This document shows positions 17,937-25,492 of a DNA stretch of 64,000 nucleotides, piece by piece; the first letter of the stretch is position 1; each line of letters begins with the position of its first letter. Location: NCBI GenBank assembly GCA_026393985.1, contig JAPKZB010000062.1, forward strand, positions 1 to 64,000. Reading direction: 5' to 3'. The notes under the pieces are model-generated. The model saw nothing but the letters and a program-made list of their open reading frames with translations. It made no database searches and was not told the DNA's origin. The position numbers and the translations under genes were made by a program. Source of the stretch: Acidobacteriota bacterium. GTDB lineage: Bacteria; Acidobacteriota; Terriglobia; Bryobacterales; Bryobacteraceae.

Positions 17937-18881
17937 ATGCAACTGAATCTGATCGCTCTGAAGCCCCAACTGGAACGTTGGCATCGGCCTGAGCTTCTGA
18001 CCCAAAACCTCCTGACGCCAGCGCGACAGAAGGAAACCACAATCCTCACGATGGTCCGGCGCGACGAAAAGCGCATTGCGGGCGTCCGCGAAACGGTGGC
18101 CAGCCTGTTCGGCAATGGTCAAGAAGTAACGCCCACTGGTGGCGTTCGAGCCAGCGCAGCCAATCAACCCATCCTCGCAATCGACAAGATCCGGCGCGAA
18201 TTCCGTGCCGAGGCAGACCCGATCATCTCGGACCTTCACACGTTGGCGGAAGGCGCGGCGGAAATCGCCAAGCGCCATTGGGATATTCATTCCATCCTTC
18301 GCCGCGCCACCACCGGCACCGGCAGCACCATCGGCGTATCGGACGCCCTCACCCGCCGCGCCAACTATCACTCGATTCTCCAAAGCGCCGGGAAGTCCGA
18401 GTTGGCGAACTGGGCGCAGATGGCGATTGACGATATGGACTTGGTTCTTGCGGACGCCTGCGTCAGGGCGAATGACCGGCGCGAACGCAATGAGCGGGCC
18501 TTCTCCAGTGGTGACTTCCTCGACACGATTGGCGAGAACCTCACGGAGTTCCGCTTGGCGCGGGCCATTCTGAACGAGACGATCCTGACAGCGGAACGGG
18601 CCGGCATCGCGTTCGCCAAATTCGAGAACCCGAACGGTGGTGCATCAATCGCCCGCATCATCATGGGCCTGCGCCTGATGGAGCATGCTGACTATACGGT
18701 GGACGAACAGGGCGGTATTCTGCTCTCCCCCAGCAACGCCAACTACCTTCGGTCGAAGGCCATCGGAACCGAGTTGAAGACCCGCGCCCGCACGGGTGGC
18801 AACGCCATTGAACGCGCCAAGGCGGGCCTTGCGGCCGCAACGGCGCAGCGGGCGCAGATGACCGGGCAACGGGAGGGATAG
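17937..18881 (+). CDS. Hypothetical helical protein of the phage-like island
   Basis: The 314-residue product is rich in Ala, Arg, Glu and Thr and appears mostly helical. I recognise no catalytic motif or family. The ATG at 17937 is chosen over an upstream in-frame TTG at 17904 because GGGAG lies about ten bases before it. It is the first gene of a rightward run whose next member is a phage structural-type protein, so a virion or scaffold role is possible. It does not resemble an HK97-type capsid protein by eye. Confidence 0.6.
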   Translation: MQLNLIALKPQLERWHRPELLTQNLLTPARQKETTILTMVRRDEKRIAGVRETVASLFGNGQEVTPTGGVRASAANQPILAIDKIRREFRAEADPIISDLHTLAEGAAEIAKRHWDIHSILRRATTGTGSTIGVSDALTRRANYHSILQSAGKSELANWAQMAIDDMDLVLADACVRANDRRERNERAFSSGDFLDTIGENLTEFRLARAILNETILTAERAGIAFAKFENPNGGASIARIIMGLRLMEHADYTVDEQGGILLSPSNANYLRSKAIGTELKTRARTGGNAIERAKAGLAAATAQRAQMTGQREG

Positions 18882-18885
18882 CCAG

Positions 18886-19278
18886 ATGCCAGAGATCAGC
18901 CCTGCCAATCCGTCTTTGGTCTTGCTGGCGAGTGCGGCGCGGACCGCCTCAACGGCTTCTCCCCAATTCAGCCAGTCCGGCTACAAGGGCATCCGCATCT
19001 GGCTCACCGTCACCGTGGCCAGCGGCACGGGCGGACTTCGCGTGTTGCTTCGGATGAAGAACCCAATTGACGGCGCGATGCAGGAGATCAACGCGGGCGG
19101 CACCAACGTCACCACAACGGTTACCCGCATCTATGACTTCTACCCCAACATTGGCGCTGCGGCCGGATTCGTTCAGGAGAGCCTCGGGCGTCAACTCGGT
19201 CAGCAGTTCGATATCCAGGTTGTTCACGCGGACGCCTCCAGCTACACCTACAGCGTTCAAGCGGAGTTGCTGCTGTGA
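18886..19278 (+). CDS. Phage structural-type protein ('ASAARTA' family)
   Basis: The 130-residue, beta-rich protein matches a family of small proteins found among phage head/tail genes. Diagnostic segments are LLASAARTASTASPQFSQS near the N-terminus, GYKGIRIWLTVTVASGTGG, and FDIQVVHADASSYTYSVQAE at the C-terminus. The exact virion role of that family is not settled. It follows the upstream gene by four bases, and its TGA overlaps the ATG of the next gene (TGATG), so the run is translationally coupled. Confidence 0.65.
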   Translation: MPEISPANPSLVLLASAARTASTASPQFSQSGYKGIRIWLTVTVASGTGGLRVLLRMKNPIDGAMQEINAGGTNVTTTVTRIYDFYPNIGAAAGFVQESLGRQLGQQFDIQVVHADASSYTYSVQAELLL

Positions 19279-19481
19279 TGAAGATCAATCCAAAATCACT
19301 GAAAGGCGGAATCGTTCGCGGATTGACGGCGCGGATGCCCAAGCGGTTCTCCGCTTCCGCCGTCATCACCGAAGTTGGCTCAGCCACAGGGAACCCGCCC
19401 GTCAACTTCCGCCGTGCCCTCGGGCGGACGGGTTCCTTGCCGCTCATAGTGGCAATGAAGATGAAGGGAGGAAAGCAATGA
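19278..19481 (+). CDS. Small basic hypothetical protein of the island
   Basis: A 67-residue, Lys/Arg-rich protein (MKINPKSLKGGIVRGLTARM...) with no recognisable domain. It is supported mainly by position: its start overlaps the stop of the preceding gene by one base (TGATG), its stop overlaps the start of the next, and AAGGGAGGAAAG at its own 3' end forms the ribosome binding site of the next gene. Its basic character would suit nucleic-acid or capsid binding. Confidence 0.5.
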   Translation: MKINPKSLKGGIVRGLTARMPKRFSASAVITEVGSATGNPPVNFRRALGRTGSLPLIVAMKMKGGKQ

Positions 19482-20017
19482 CCGCCGCAACCGCTGCCGC
19501 ACCCTACAGAATGACGTTGTTCGAGCGAGTGAGCTTGACGCTCGCCATCGGTGTCGTTGGCGTTCGGGCGCTCGATTCGATCCTCTTCAAAATGAGGGCG
19601 GGCGAGAAACCCAAGAAGGCGGACACGCTGAAGTTCGCCCGCGCCCTCCATCGGAACAAGATTGTTGACTTCGGCGACTGGCCCGAGTTCCAACCGTCGC
19701 CAGCGCCATCGCTCGACTACATCCCCAAGGGCCGCATTGGGGGTGGGAACCTCTCCAAGGGTTGCTACACATTCTGGGAGGTTTTTGGTCTCGCGGCGGA
19801 AGACATCGCCAAGACCGGCAGGGGCAGCTTCGTTCGCGCCCAACTCGCCCGAGGACGGACGGCCCGCGATGTGATCCGGGACCTGTACGGCGTGGCGCTG
19901 CCTGATCCGGGACCCTCCGGCTACGGCCATCGGCCCGAGTTGGAGACGCGAACGCTACGGCGCTCGATTCAAGAGGCTGAGGCGAAGGTCTACAAAGGCC
20001 CGCGCCCGTCACGTTGA
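19478..20017 (+). CDS. Hypothetical island protein with one N-terminal hydrophobic helix
   Basis: A 179-residue product whose ATG follows GGGAGGAAAGCA, an excellent ribosome binding site, and overlaps the previous gene by four bases (ATGA). Residues about 12-35 (MTLFERVSLTLAIGVVGV) form a hydrophobic segment that could be membrane-associated. The rest is basic, with KGCYTFWEVFGLAAEDIAKTGRG. No family is recognised. Confidence 0.55.
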   Translation: MTAATAAAPYRMTLFERVSLTLAIGVVGVRALDSILFKMRAGEKPKKADTLKFARALHRNKIVDFGDWPEFQPSPAPSLDYIPKGRIGGGNLSKGCYTFWEVFGLAAEDIAKTGRGSFVRAQLARGRTARDVIRDLYGVALPDPGPSGYGHRPELETRTLRRSIQEAEAKVYKGPRPSR

Positions 20018-20059
20018 ACCAGTTTGGCGTTGAGCGGGCCGCTATGCTGCAATTGAGGC

Positions 20060-20395
20060 ATGTCGAGTTTGCCCGGAAGCGTGACGGAAGTTGCGCACGT
20101 GATCCGGTCCGCCATCGTCCACCATCGTTCAATTCAGGCCGTCTACGGTGACCGCGAACGTTTGCTGTGTCCTCACATGCTGGGCCGCAACAAGGACGGG
20201 CAATTGAGGGTCTTGTGTCTACAAATTGGCGGTGACAGCGCCCGAGGCTTAACCCATCGGGACGGCCCTGGTGATTGGCGATGCATGGCGCTTGAGCGCT
20301 TTACCCATGCCGTCTACTCCACCGCGCCGTGGGTGAACGCGACGGACAACATGAAGCGCCCGGCCTGCATTGATGATGTCGAACTTGAGGCTTGA
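20060..20395 (+). CDS. Small hypothetical protein, WYL-like
   Basis: The 111-residue protein has the pattern VIRSAIVHHRSIQAVYGDRERLLCPHMLGRN, then GQLRVLCLQIGG and GDWRCMALERF. This is reminiscent of stand-alone WYL-type domains (R-x-I-x-x-x-Y ... EPHxLG ... L...W), which often regulate phage or defence genes by binding small ligands or nucleic acids. The match is by eye and partial. It lies directly upstream of the DNA methyltransferase and overlaps its possible upstream starts, so it may control the restriction-modification pair. Confidence 0.5.
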   Translation: MSSLPGSVTEVAHVIRSAIVHHRSIQAVYGDRERLLCPHMLGRNKDGQLRVLCLQIGGDSARGLTHRDGPGDWRCMALERFTHAVYSTAPWVNATDNMKRPACIDDVELEA

Positions 20396-20447
20396 GGCCA
20401 GAGGCGTACAACCAGTGCCAAAGCTTATACTTAAGGCTCTGGAGATT

Positions 20448-21491
20448 ATGCCGCAAGCTTCTGGCACCCAAATCGCCCGCGCAAAATCGGGCAAAAACCG
20501 GCGAACATCTGCCGAAGAGAGTAGTGTGCCAGTGGCCACGCCCGTCGATACCAAAACAGACCTTGAACCGCTGGCGCTCGACTATCAGCACTTCAGCGTT
20601 GGGCGCTCGATGATCGTCCACGCGGATTGCTTCGAGTACCTTAGCCGGATTCCTGCGAACAGCATCCACGCCGTGGTGACGGACCCGCCCTATGGCGTCA
20701 AGGAATACGACTTCGATCAATTGGAGAAACGCTCCAACGGCAACGGCGGCATCTGGCGCATCCCGCCGTCCTTCGATGGGCACGAGCGTGCGCCACTGCC
20801 ACGCTTCACCGCATTGAACGACAAGGAGCGGGAACACCTGCGGCGGTTCTTCATCGAGTGGGCCAAGGTTGTTCTCCATGCGTTGCGGCCGGGCGGGCAC
20901 GTATTCGTTGCCAGCAACGCCTTCTTGTCGCAGCTTGTCTTCACGGCCCTGATTGACGGCGGGCTAGAGTTCCGCACACAACTGGTCCGCATCGTGCGCA
21001 CGCTCCGAGGCGGTGACCGGCCCAAGAACGCAGAAGAAGAGTTTCCGGGCGTCTGCTCGTTGCCGCGTGGTTGCTACGAACCGTGGGGGATCTTCCGCAA
21101 GCCGATGCCCTCGGGCATGAAGGTCAGCGACTGCCTACGGGAGTATCAGACGGGCGGGCTACGGAGGACGGCGGATGATTCGCCGTTCGAGGATGTCATC
21201 AACAGCGAACGCACGCCACGCCGGGAACGCGACATTGCGGACCACCCGAGCTTGAAGCCGCAATCGCTCCTGCGTCAGATCGTCCACGCGGCCCTACCAC
21301 TCGGTGAGGGCATCATCATTGATCCGTTCAGCGGGTCCGGCTCAACCGTTGCTGCTGCCGAGGCAACCGGACTCCTGTGCATCGGGACGGAACGCCATGT
21401 GGACTACTACGAAATGAGCAAGCAGTCCGCGCCCGGACTCGCTTGCATCAAGACGCCGATGACGGGCGCGGGCCAGTTGAGCCTGCTGTAA
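20448..21491 (+). CDS. DNA (N4-cytosine or N6-adenine) methyltransferase
   Basis: The protein carries the catalytic motif DPPY in VVTDPPYGVKEYDFDQ and, near the C-terminus, the AdoMet-binding motif DPFSGSGSTVAAAEATG. DPPY before FxGxG is the beta-class order of N6/N4 DNA methyltransferases. HPSLKPQSLLRQIV before the second motif is also typical (motif X, 'HPTxKP'). ATG at 20448 is preferred because GGAG precedes it; in-frame ATGs at 20373/20376 would overlap the upstream gene. A convergent PD-(D/E)XK nuclease lies ten bases beyond its stop, so it is likely the modification half of a restriction-modification pair. Confidence 0.85.
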   Translation: MPQASGTQIARAKSGKNRRTSAEESSVPVATPVDTKTDLEPLALDYQHFSVGRSMIVHADCFEYLSRIPANSIHAVVTDPPYGVKEYDFDQLEKRSNGNGGIWRIPPSFDGHERAPLPRFTALNDKEREHLRRFFIEWAKVVLHALRPGGHVFVASNAFLSQLVFTALIDGGLEFRTQLVRIVRTLRGGDRPKNAEEEFPGVCSLPRGCYEPWGIFRKPMPSGMKVSDCLREYQTGGLRRTADDSPFEDVINSERTPRRERDIADHPSLKPQSLLRQIVHAALPLGEGIIIDPFSGSGSTVAAAEATGLLCIGTERHVDYYEMSKQSAPGLACIKTPMTGAGQLSLL

Positions 21492-21500
21492 TCGCCCGCG

Positions 21501-22169
21501 TCAATCTGCAACCGGAACCGGCGCACCGGCCCGCAACGCAGCATCCTTATAGATCCAGTTGTTCATCATCTTCTGAAGCCCGGAATTGGTGATGCTGGCC
21601 GTTATGGTTCGCCTGCTGGTTTCGGACCGCCCGGCGAACAACCAATCATCCTTCGTCAGTTCCGCGCCAACCACCATGCGGAAGCTGAACGGCTTCAGCG
21701 GAACGCCCTTGCCCTCATCGACGGGCCGGTTGCTATCGAACACAAACACCATCAGCCACGTGTCCTCCGGGTTGTGTCCCTGCCAGGCCTTGAGGTAGCG
21801 CGAACCCTTGATCTCAATGCCGTCGCTTCCGTGCTGACACATGTCGCCGTCGAACCGTTTGGACGGGATCAGGTCCGGGTGGCCGTTGTGGTATCGGTTC
21901 TTGACAAGTCCGGCGCAATGCTTCGGAATCGTGGAACTCATGAACTCGCCAACGATGCTGCTGAAGTTTGCGGGCATCAGCATCGTTTCAAGGCGCGGAA
22001 GTTTCCGCGTGTTCATTTGCCCGTTAAGGAACCCAAGGAAGTCGGTGAACTCCTGCATGGCCGATTGGATGTGCTTCACCGTACAGCCGAACGGAATCAC
22101 AGCATTTTGGTTGAAGCCTGCCGGGTCAAGAGGAAGCGGCGTGCAGGCGGTTTTCTCGGTGAAGGGCAT
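21501..22169 (-). CDS. Probable type II restriction endonuclease, PD-(D/E)XK fold
   Basis: The 222-residue protein contains GHPDLIP (Pro98-Asp99) followed 20 residues later by GIEIKGSRY (Glu119-Ile-Lys121). This is the PD-x(n)-(D/E)-x-K active site of type II restriction enzymes, here with the usual hydrophobic strand before E-x-K. Downstream, TWLMVFVFDSNRP is the next core strand. It is convergent with the DNA methyltransferase, with ten bases between stops. Which sequence it would cut is unknown. It is the last island gene before tRNA-Thr. Confidence 0.65.
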   Translation of the reverse strand: MPFTEKTACTPLPLDPAGFNQNAVIPFGCTVKHIQSAMQEFTDFLGFLNGQMNTRKLPRLETMLMPANFSSIVGEFMSSTIPKHCAGLVKNRYHNGHPDLIPSKRFDGDMCQHGSDGIEIKGSRYLKAWQGHNPEDTWLMVFVFDSNRPVDEGKGVPLKPFSFRMVVGAELTKDDWLFAGRSETSRRTITASITNSGLQKMMNNWIYKDAALRAGAPVPVAD

Positions 22170-22294
22170 TTGAACGTTGAATGTTCATGATGCCACACGC
22201 CTCGGTCCGCTTGACACCGGGCGAACCTCGATCAACCTATACGGTCCTATTTTCGTGCAGGAAACCCTCGATAGACCCTCGATAGAAGCGAAAA

Positions 22295-22323
22295 GGGCGA
22301 TTCAGCCTATTGCCGAATCGCCC
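22295..22323 (-). terminator. Rho-independent terminator of tRNA-Thr
   Basis: A nine-base-pair perfect stem (GGGCGATTC / GAATCGCCC) with an 11-base loop lies 19 bases past the tRNA 3' end and is followed on the minus strand by TTTTCGCTT. It separates the tRNA transcript from the nuclease gene. Confidence 0.75.
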
Positions 22324-22341
22324 GTAAACTCTTGAAAACTC

Positions 22342-22417
22342 TGGAGCCACCCGCCAGGATCGAACTGGCGACCTGCTGATTACGAATCAGCCGCTCTACC
22401 AACTGAGCTAGGGTGGC
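22342..22417 (-). tRNA. tRNA-Thr (anticodon CGT)
   Basis: The minus strand folds as a standard 76-base cloverleaf. The acceptor stem is GCCACCC paired with GGGTGGC, with discriminator T and encoded CCA. The anticodon stem-loop GCTGA-TTCGTAA-TCAGC gives anticodon CGT. The T-arm GTTCGATCC is canonical. Its 3' end faces the phage-like island, the usual geometry for integration at a tRNA, but no duplicated 3' end was seen. Confidence 0.95.
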
Positions 22418-22476
22418 TCTCCAACCACTCATCTATCAGTATACACAGGTCTCCATGCTAGAGTGAAAAACGGCGC

Positions 22477-23106
22477 ATGTCCAAGCCTCGCCTCGTCATT
22501 CTCGGTTCCGGCGGCCACGCGAAAGTCGTCGCGGAAATTTTCGAAGAGTGCTCTTCGTTTGAAATCGCGGGCTTCACCGCACTCTCGCCCACGGAGACCC
22601 TGTTTCATTACCCCTACCTCGGCAACGACAGCCAACTCGCGCAGCTGCTCGCCGGCGGAATCACCCATGCCTTCCCTGCGATCGGCAGCAATCGAGTCCG
22701 CCTCCGCATGCTTGCCGACCTCCACCAACTTGGTTTCACCCTTCCCAACGCCATCAGCCGCTACGCCATCCTCTCCCCCCGCACCAAGTTAGGGGTTGCC
22801 ATCGCTATCATGCCAGGAGCCGTCGTCAATACTTGCTCCACCATCGAAGATGGCGCCATCCTTAATACCAGCTCCTCGATCGACCACGATAACCACATCG
22901 GCGCCTGCGCCCATATCGCGCCCGGGTGCCACCTCGCCGGCAACGTGACCGTCGGCGAAGGGGCCTTCCTCGCCGCCGGTTCGGCGGCGATTCCCGGCGT
23001 CACTATCGGCCCCTGGGCCACCGTCGGGGCGGGCGGCGTAGTCATCCGCGATATCACAGCCGGGATGACCGTAGTCGGCGTCCCAGCTACGCGGCTGCTC
23101 CGATGA
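22477..23106 (+). CDS. NeuD/PglD-type sugar O- or N-acyltransferase
   Basis: The 209-residue product has a nucleotide-binding start (LVILGSGGHAKVVAEIFEE), as in NeuD/PglD, and a left-handed beta-helix of hexapeptide repeats from about residue 95 (AIMPGAVVNTCSTIEDGAILNT onward). The catalytic His is in SIDHDNHIG. It ends with VVGVPATRLLR, typical of the family. Such enzymes transfer acetyl groups to nucleotide sugars or sialic acid in surface glycan synthesis. Only remnants of coding sequence follow it, so its original partners seem lost. It is well separated from the tRNA by its own start context. Confidence 0.88.
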   Translation: MSKPRLVILGSGGHAKVVAEIFEECSSFEIAGFTALSPTETLFHYPYLGNDSQLAQLLAGGITHAFPAIGSNRVRLRMLADLHQLGFTLPNAISRYAILSPRTKLGVAIAIMPGAVVNTCSTIEDGAILNTSSSIDHDNHIGACAHIAPGCHLAGNVTVGEGAFLAAGSAAIPGVTIGPWATVGAGGVVIRDITAGMTVVGVPATRLLR

Positions 23107-24135
23107 AGAACTCCATCACGAGCACCGCGGTCCCGTTTCCCTACGGTGGGTACACGGCCACCGTAGGCTACGCTTGCCGAGGTACTCGTCAAGGCGGCCC
23201 CTGAGGTCGAATTCCCTTAATCCTCCGTTTCCCTGCATTACGACGACTGTCTCGAACAGGTGGGCGTGCTGCGGGTGCCCGACCTGATTGAGCGCGGCAA
23301 CCGGCTCATCATCGGGGCGGCTGTGACCTGTGGGGAGCTGGCTACCGGGACATCCCGCTGACGTCCGAAGGGACCCGGATTCCCGACTTCGACCTGGCGT
23401 TGCTCGGTAAGGAGTTGCAGCCGGTCGATAAGGCGATTGTGCCGAGGTTGCCCTTGGGGCGGCGGCGAACGCGGTGGGTATGGAGGGGATCGGGACGTTG
23501 GGCTGCTTGAGGCGGCGCGGGCGGCATGCTGCCAGACCAGCGGTACTGGTTTCGGATGATCGGCCACGAAACGGTCGGATGACCAATATGCGGCCCGCGC
23601 CGGGGCTGGCGCCTTCGGAGCAAATTGAGCAGTAGATGGCCCGTTGCCGGAGAGGGCGGACTGGTCCGCCGAGCTCTTATGCGGTGGTGCAGGCTCGGGA
23701 GGTAAGGCTGGGGCCAGATTACGTGAGGGGGCTGGCTCAAGGGGTCCTTTTACTTCGCAGGTTTGGTAGCCGTTGCGTCTCGTTGGGTTTTTCGTTGGAT
23801 GGGCTGGGTAATTTGTCCGCAGACGGGTAGCATTTGAAAGAGTTTCGGTAGGAGTAGCGGGGCTTCGGATTGGCGGTGAGTAGCCTGTTGGGCGGCCGGG
23901 GATGCGGTGAGTGGTGGTTGAGATGGTATGTAAGCGATGGATCCAGGTTGCGAGGCGGTTCCCCGGAGGCTTTGCTTGGGCTGGGGGTTGCGGCGGGGCG
24001 TGAGGCGAATGGGGGCCGATTCGAAGGTGGTGCCAAGCGTGGCGGACCGGATCGCGGGAGAGCGGAAGCGGATGCGCGGGGCGGAGGGGGCGATTTCGAT
24101 ACGGTGCGTCCAATGGTGGACGGTCTGGTTCGCAG
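23107..24135. pseudogene. Degenerate region with broken coding signal after the NeuD-like gene
   Basis: No intact gene is supported in this kilobase. Short open runs on the plus strand look protein-like but are interrupted: LAEVLVKAAPEVEF near 23173-23212, then YDDCLEQVGVLRVPDLIERG (about 23238-23297) with NRLIIGAAVTCGEL, then DIPLTSEGTRIPDFDLALL (about 23350-23405), then EVALGAAANAVGMEGIGTLG in a third frame. Frames change at least twice with stops between. I read it as one or two decayed genes of unknown identity. The part from 23,840 on shows nothing recognisable. Confidence 0.35.
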
Positions 24136-24753
24136 CTAAGGCGCGGGGTCGAGGCGGCGGATGCGGAGGTTACGGAACCAGACGACGGAGTTGTGGTTTT
24201 GCAGCGATAGGAACGATTCTTTGGGCGGGGAGGCGAGCGGATAGGTGAGGATGCGTTCTCCGTCGAGCCAGTGCTCGACGTGGTCGGGGAGGACGAGGAT
24301 GCGGGATTCGTGGAAGACGCCGGGTGCGGGATAGGTCCGGAGTTCTGGGGCATGGACGGTGTAGAGGGCACCGGTGCGTTGTTGGGGCGGGGCCTGAGGA
24401 TCGTCGAGGAGCTGGTATTCGGGCCCGCGGGCGCGCGCTTGGTAGCCGGATTCGCTGGGACGCTGCCAGCGGTCGGTTTTTTCGATCCGGTATTTTACGC
24501 CGGAGTTGCCGCCAGGGGCGAGTTTCCACTCGAAGCGAAACTCAAAATAGCGAAACGAAGCCACAGTCCTTAAGTCCTGCATATTCTGCGGGTTAGGTAC
24601 GGTTTTGAGGCAGCCGTCCTCAATGGTCCAGGAGGGCGGAAAGGTGGCGCCGGTCACTTCGAGCCAGCCTTTAGAGGTGGCGCCATCAAAAAGATTCTCC
24701 CAGGACTGGGCGCTGGCGAGGGAGGCGACCAAGAGGCCGAAGACAAATTTCAT
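24136..24753 (-). CDS. Secreted 3-keto-disaccharide hydrolase-domain protein (DUF1080)
   Basis: The 205-residue protein has a signal peptide (MKFVFGLLVASLASAQ) and a DUF1080/concanavalin-like domain. Diagnostic parts are WENLFDGATSKGWLEV, FEFRFEWKLAPGGNSGVKYR and the closing SFLSLQNHNSVVWFRNLRIR. The domain family is linked to glycoside cleavage through 3-keto intermediates, but many members are uncharacterised. I start at the ATG at 24753, where the signal peptide begins; further upstream the frame enters tRNA-Gly, which ends 21 bases before this start. Confidence 0.88.
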   Translation of the reverse strand: MKFVFGLLVASLASAQSWENLFDGATSKGWLEVTGATFPPSWTIEDGCLKTVPNPQNMQDLRTVASFRYFEFRFEWKLAPGGNSGVKYRIEKTDRWQRPSESGYQARARGPEYQLLDDPQAPPQQRTGALYTVHAPELRTYPAPGVFHESRILVLPDHVEHWLDGERILTYPLASPPKESFLSLQNHNSVVWFRNLRIRRLDPAP

Positions 24754-24774
24754 GGCGGGAAGCCGTGAAAGGAA

Positions 24775-24850
<76 letters not shown>

Positions 24851-25181
24851 TTAGTGCGACGAGAATCAGTGTCTCACGCGGCAGCCATGGTGTCAAGATG
24901 TGGCGGGCGGTGAGTGCGTTGGGAAAAAAGGAGGGTCGGACGGGTACGGGAGGGCGCTGTTGGGGGTAAGGGTAGTCCTGCGGTTGGGGGGAGTAGGGTG
25001 GGGGGATGGATGGTAGAGGTTCTAGAACCATCGGAGGGATGGGGAGCGGAGGCGGAGGCGGAAAATGGGGTGCCGTAGTTGACCACGCAGCGCTATACAG
25101 CATTTGTCGTAGACGGGGTATGGTGTTTTCTTCAGGCCTACGCCAGAGGTTGGGCCGAGGGTCTGATGGCACCACCAGATG

Positions 25182-25492
25182 TTGTGGGAATACCCTAGTT
25201 GGGTGATGGAATTGGGGTAGTTAAAAAATGAAAACAAAAGGATTTTGAATTGTCTTGTTGTTGATTTTAAAGGATTTATTTGTTCATAAAACGCTTGTCT
25301 TGGGAGCGGATCGCTGTGTTATTCTGAGGTTCCGCTTAGCATTTGAATGGTTCTTGCCACGCTGCCGGGACAGGTCCCTCCAAGCGTTTTTCAACGCTAC
25401 TGCAAGTCTTTGGTGTAGTTTTCCACAGGATGTGGGAAACGTGTGGGAAACGTGCATCTGTGCGTTTGGGCGCTTGAGAGAGAGACAGTACT
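25182..25492. other. oriC: Probable replication origin (oriC) region upstream of dnaA
   Basis: The 640 bases between tRNA-Gly and dnaA hold no gene. An AT-rich tract at 25217-25290, unusual for this GC-rich window, could be the duplex unwinding element. Nearer dnaA are a DnaA-box-like TTTTCCACA at 25419-25427 and two reverse-oriented TGTGGGAAA at 25431-25439 and 25442-25450. The plus strand changes from C-rich on the left to G-rich on the right near here, which supports an origin. More DnaA-box-like sites lie between dnaA and dnaN. Confidence 0.6.

Noticed and set aside
16249-21506. 14-base direct repeat CGCCCGCGTCAATC at 16249-16262 and 21493-21506 as island attachment sites
   Set aside because: The second copy lies inside the island between two genes, not at its edge. 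Several shared 14-mers are expected by chance in 64 kb, and no integrase is present.
25182-25190. TTGTGGGAA as a DnaA box
   Set aside because: It departs from the consensus in several positions; it was used only as a loose left edge of the origin region, not as evidence.
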